DNA from: CANHCC01 sp040381555
Lineage (GTDB): Bacteria; Bacteroidota; Bacteroidia; J057; RFSG01
Assembly (NCBI GenBank): GCA_040381555.1
Contig: JBEIHC010000067.1
Coordinates: forward strand, 1 to 15,373
Length of the DNA stretch: 15,373 bases
Reading direction: 5' to 3'
Shown here: one piece after another, positions 13,950-15,373 of the stretch
Position numbering within the stretch: the stretch's first letter is position 1
Layout: each line of letters opens with the position of its first letter
Made by a program: the position numbers and the translations under genes
Notes under the pieces: generated by a model
The model's input: the letters and a program-made list of their open reading frames with translations, nothing else
What the model was told of the DNA's origin: nothing
Databases searched by the model: none

Positions 13950-15368
13950 ATGTACATCGAACAGTTATACACCAATTGCCTTGCAGAGGCAGCCTATTAC
14001 ATCGAGTCAGATGGATTTGCAGCGGTAATCGACCCCATCCGGGAGCCTGAGCCATACCTTCAGCTTGCTGCAAGCCGAGGCGCTAAAATCATTTATGTAT
14101 TTGAAACTCACTTCCATGCCGATTTTGTCTCCGGGCATATTGACCTAGCAGCCCAAACAGGAGCAAAAATAATTTATGGCCCAAATGCCAAACCCCAATA
14201 CCCCGTACACAATGCAAAAGATGGGGAAACTTTTTCTTTAGGGAAAGTTACAATCAAAGCCATTCATACCCCTGGACATACCTTAGAATCCACCTGTTGG
14301 TTGCTCTTGGATGAAAACGGGAAAGAAAATGCCCTTTTTACCGGCGACACTTTATTTATCGGAGATGTGGGACGGCCAGATCTCGCCAGTGGTGATATGA
14401 GCAGTCAGGATCTTGCCTCCATCTTATATGACAGCCTGAGAAATAAAGTCATGACCCTACCTAACGAAGTATTGGTTTATCCCGGGCATGGAGCAGGTTC
14501 CTCTTGCGGAAAAAATCTGGGGCCAGAAAAATTCTCCACCATAGGGCAACAAAAACAAAGCAACTATGCCCTTCAGGAAATGAGCAAGGAGCAGTTTATC
14601 AAAGAAGTAACCGAAGGAATGCTCCCTCCCCCAGCCTATTTCTTTAAAGATGCTTCCATCAATATAAATGGCTACCCCTCCATTGAAGAAGTGCGCAGAC
14701 ATGCTGGCACTGCACTTTCCGCAGAGGAAATCAGGAGACACCTTGCCTCCGGCATAACAGTATTAGATACCCGCATTCCAGATGCTTTTGAAAAAGGCTT
14801 TATTCCGGGATCCATTAATATTGGGCTCAATGGGCAATTTGCCATTTGGGCAGCCTCCTTATTAGATATAGAGGCACCGCTGATATTGATAACAGAGCCG
14901 GATAAAGAATTAGAATCATCCGATCGCTTGGCCAGAGTGGGTTTTCACCATATTTTGGGGTATCTGAATGGAGGAATTGAAACCTGGAAGGAAGCAGGTT
15001 ACTCATTAGAAACCATCCTATCTATTTCTCCGGAGGAATTTTTCGCCCGATATCAGCAAAACCACCTACACATTTTAGATGTACGCAAAGCCGGAGAAGT
15101 GGAAGCGGGACATGTACGCAATGCAAGATTCCAGACTTTAGAAACTTTGGATAAGCACCTAAAAGAATTGAATCCAGAACACACCTACTTCGTTCATTGT
15201 CAGGGGGGCTATCGTTCCATGATGGCGGCATCTATCCTGCGCAAACAAGGATTTCATCATCTTGTCAATATTTATCAGGGGTTTGCAGGCATTTCAAAAA
15301 CGCCCATTCCGATTGTTACCGGGTTGCCACCACAACATGCGGAAAATAAGGCAGGGGTGGTGTTGTAG
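13950..15368 (+). CDS. MBL-fold persulfide dioxygenase-like protein with two rhodanese domains (CstB type)
   Basis: A 472-residue, three-domain protein. Residues 1-235 are a metallo-beta-lactamase fold of the persulfide dioxygenase group: THFHAD (53-58) with H54, H56 and D58, TPGH with H110, FTGD with D133, GRPDL (141-145) and YPGHG with H180. Enzymes of this group use one iron to oxidise glutathione or CoA persulfide to sulfite. Residues 256-352 are a rhodanese-like domain with no active-site cysteine: ILITEPDKE stands where the loop should be. Residues 360-457 are a second rhodanese domain with C417 in the loop HCQGGYRS. This order, dioxygenase, pseudo-rhodanese, active rhodanese, matches CstB, which turns persulfides into thiosulfate. 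A role in sulfide detoxification is inferred. No quinone oxidoreductase or CstR-like regulator is visible. The stop is 5 bases from the window end. Confidence 0.9.
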   Translation: MYIEQLYTNCLAEAAYYIESDGFAAVIDPIREPEPYLQLAASRGAKIIYVFETHFHADFVSGHIDLAAQTGAKIIYGPNAKPQYPVHNAKDGETFSLGKVTIKAIHTPGHTLESTCWLLLDENGKENALFTGDTLFIGDVGRPDLASGDMSSQDLASILYDSLRNKVMTLPNEVLVYPGHGAGSSCGKNLGPEKFSTIGQQKQSNYALQEMSKEQFIKEVTEGMLPPPAYFFKDASININGYPSIEEVRRHAGTALSAEEIRRHLASGITVLDTRIPDAFEKGFIPGSINIGLNGQFAIWAASLLDIEAPLILITEPDKELESSDRLARVGFHHILGYLNGGIETWKEAGYSLETILSISPEEFFARYQQNHLHILDVRKAGEVEAGHVRNARFQTLETLDKHLKELNPEHTYFVHCQGGYRSMMAASILRKQGFHHLVNIYQGFAGISKTPIPIVTGLPPQHAENKAGVVL

Positions 15369-15373
15369 AGGCA

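Overview
The window reads as an ordinary chromosomal segment of a member of the Bacteroidota, with unusual short repeats in its intergenic gaps. Four things point to the phylum. There is a DUF6089-type outer-membrane protein gene followed by uppS and bamA. Promoter-like sites have the Bacteroidota form TTTG, about 20 bases, TAnnTTTG. Shine-Dalgarno sequences are almost absent before the start codons. The DNA is moderately AT-rich. The class or genus cannot be fixed from the sequence.

Layout, left to right. Positions 1-236 are an array of a 19-bp tandem repeat that runs off the left edge. Positions 364-3262 (+) are a three-gene cassette joined by ATGA overlaps: a zinc-ribbon methyltransferase, a second methyltransferase and a GT4 glycosyltransferase, probably for surface glycan synthesis. 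An aminotransferase of the aspartate aminotransferase fold (3353-4579, +) and a third methyltransferase (4677-5645, +) follow as separate units. Next is an ATGA-overlapping pair: an LpxH-like metallophosphoesterase (5803-6591) and a MurG/GT28-like glycosyltransferase (6588-7715). These converge on bamA.

The minus strand from 13858 down to 7750 holds aroE, a thioredoxin-fold protein with a CSDS motif, the DUF6089 protein, uppS and bamA. uppS and bamA overlap by ATGA. The group links envelope precursor supply (UppS makes the lipid carrier for peptidoglycan and O-antigen) to outer-membrane protein assembly (BamA). A gene for an MBL-rhodanese-rhodanese protein of the persulfide dioxygenase/CstB type (13950-15368, +) diverges from aroE and carries the only clear Shine-Dalgarno site seen.

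The most interesting signal is the set of short repeats. A 16-bp tandem array (11371-11510) lies between the DUF6089 gene and uppS. A solo, inverted, 15-bp exact copy of one of its units (7724-7738) sits in the 34-bp gap between the convergent glycosyltransferase and bamA genes. A perfect 18-bp-arm palindrome (13064-13100) fills the aroE/thioredoxin-like gap and carries the same core, GYTTGGTGNWAGC. The 19-bp array has a related core, ACTTGGCAAGC. Together they suggest a family of small intergenic repeats that can stand alone, pair head to head, or expand in tandem. No mobile-element genes, CRISPR arrays, tRNA or rRNA genes were seen.
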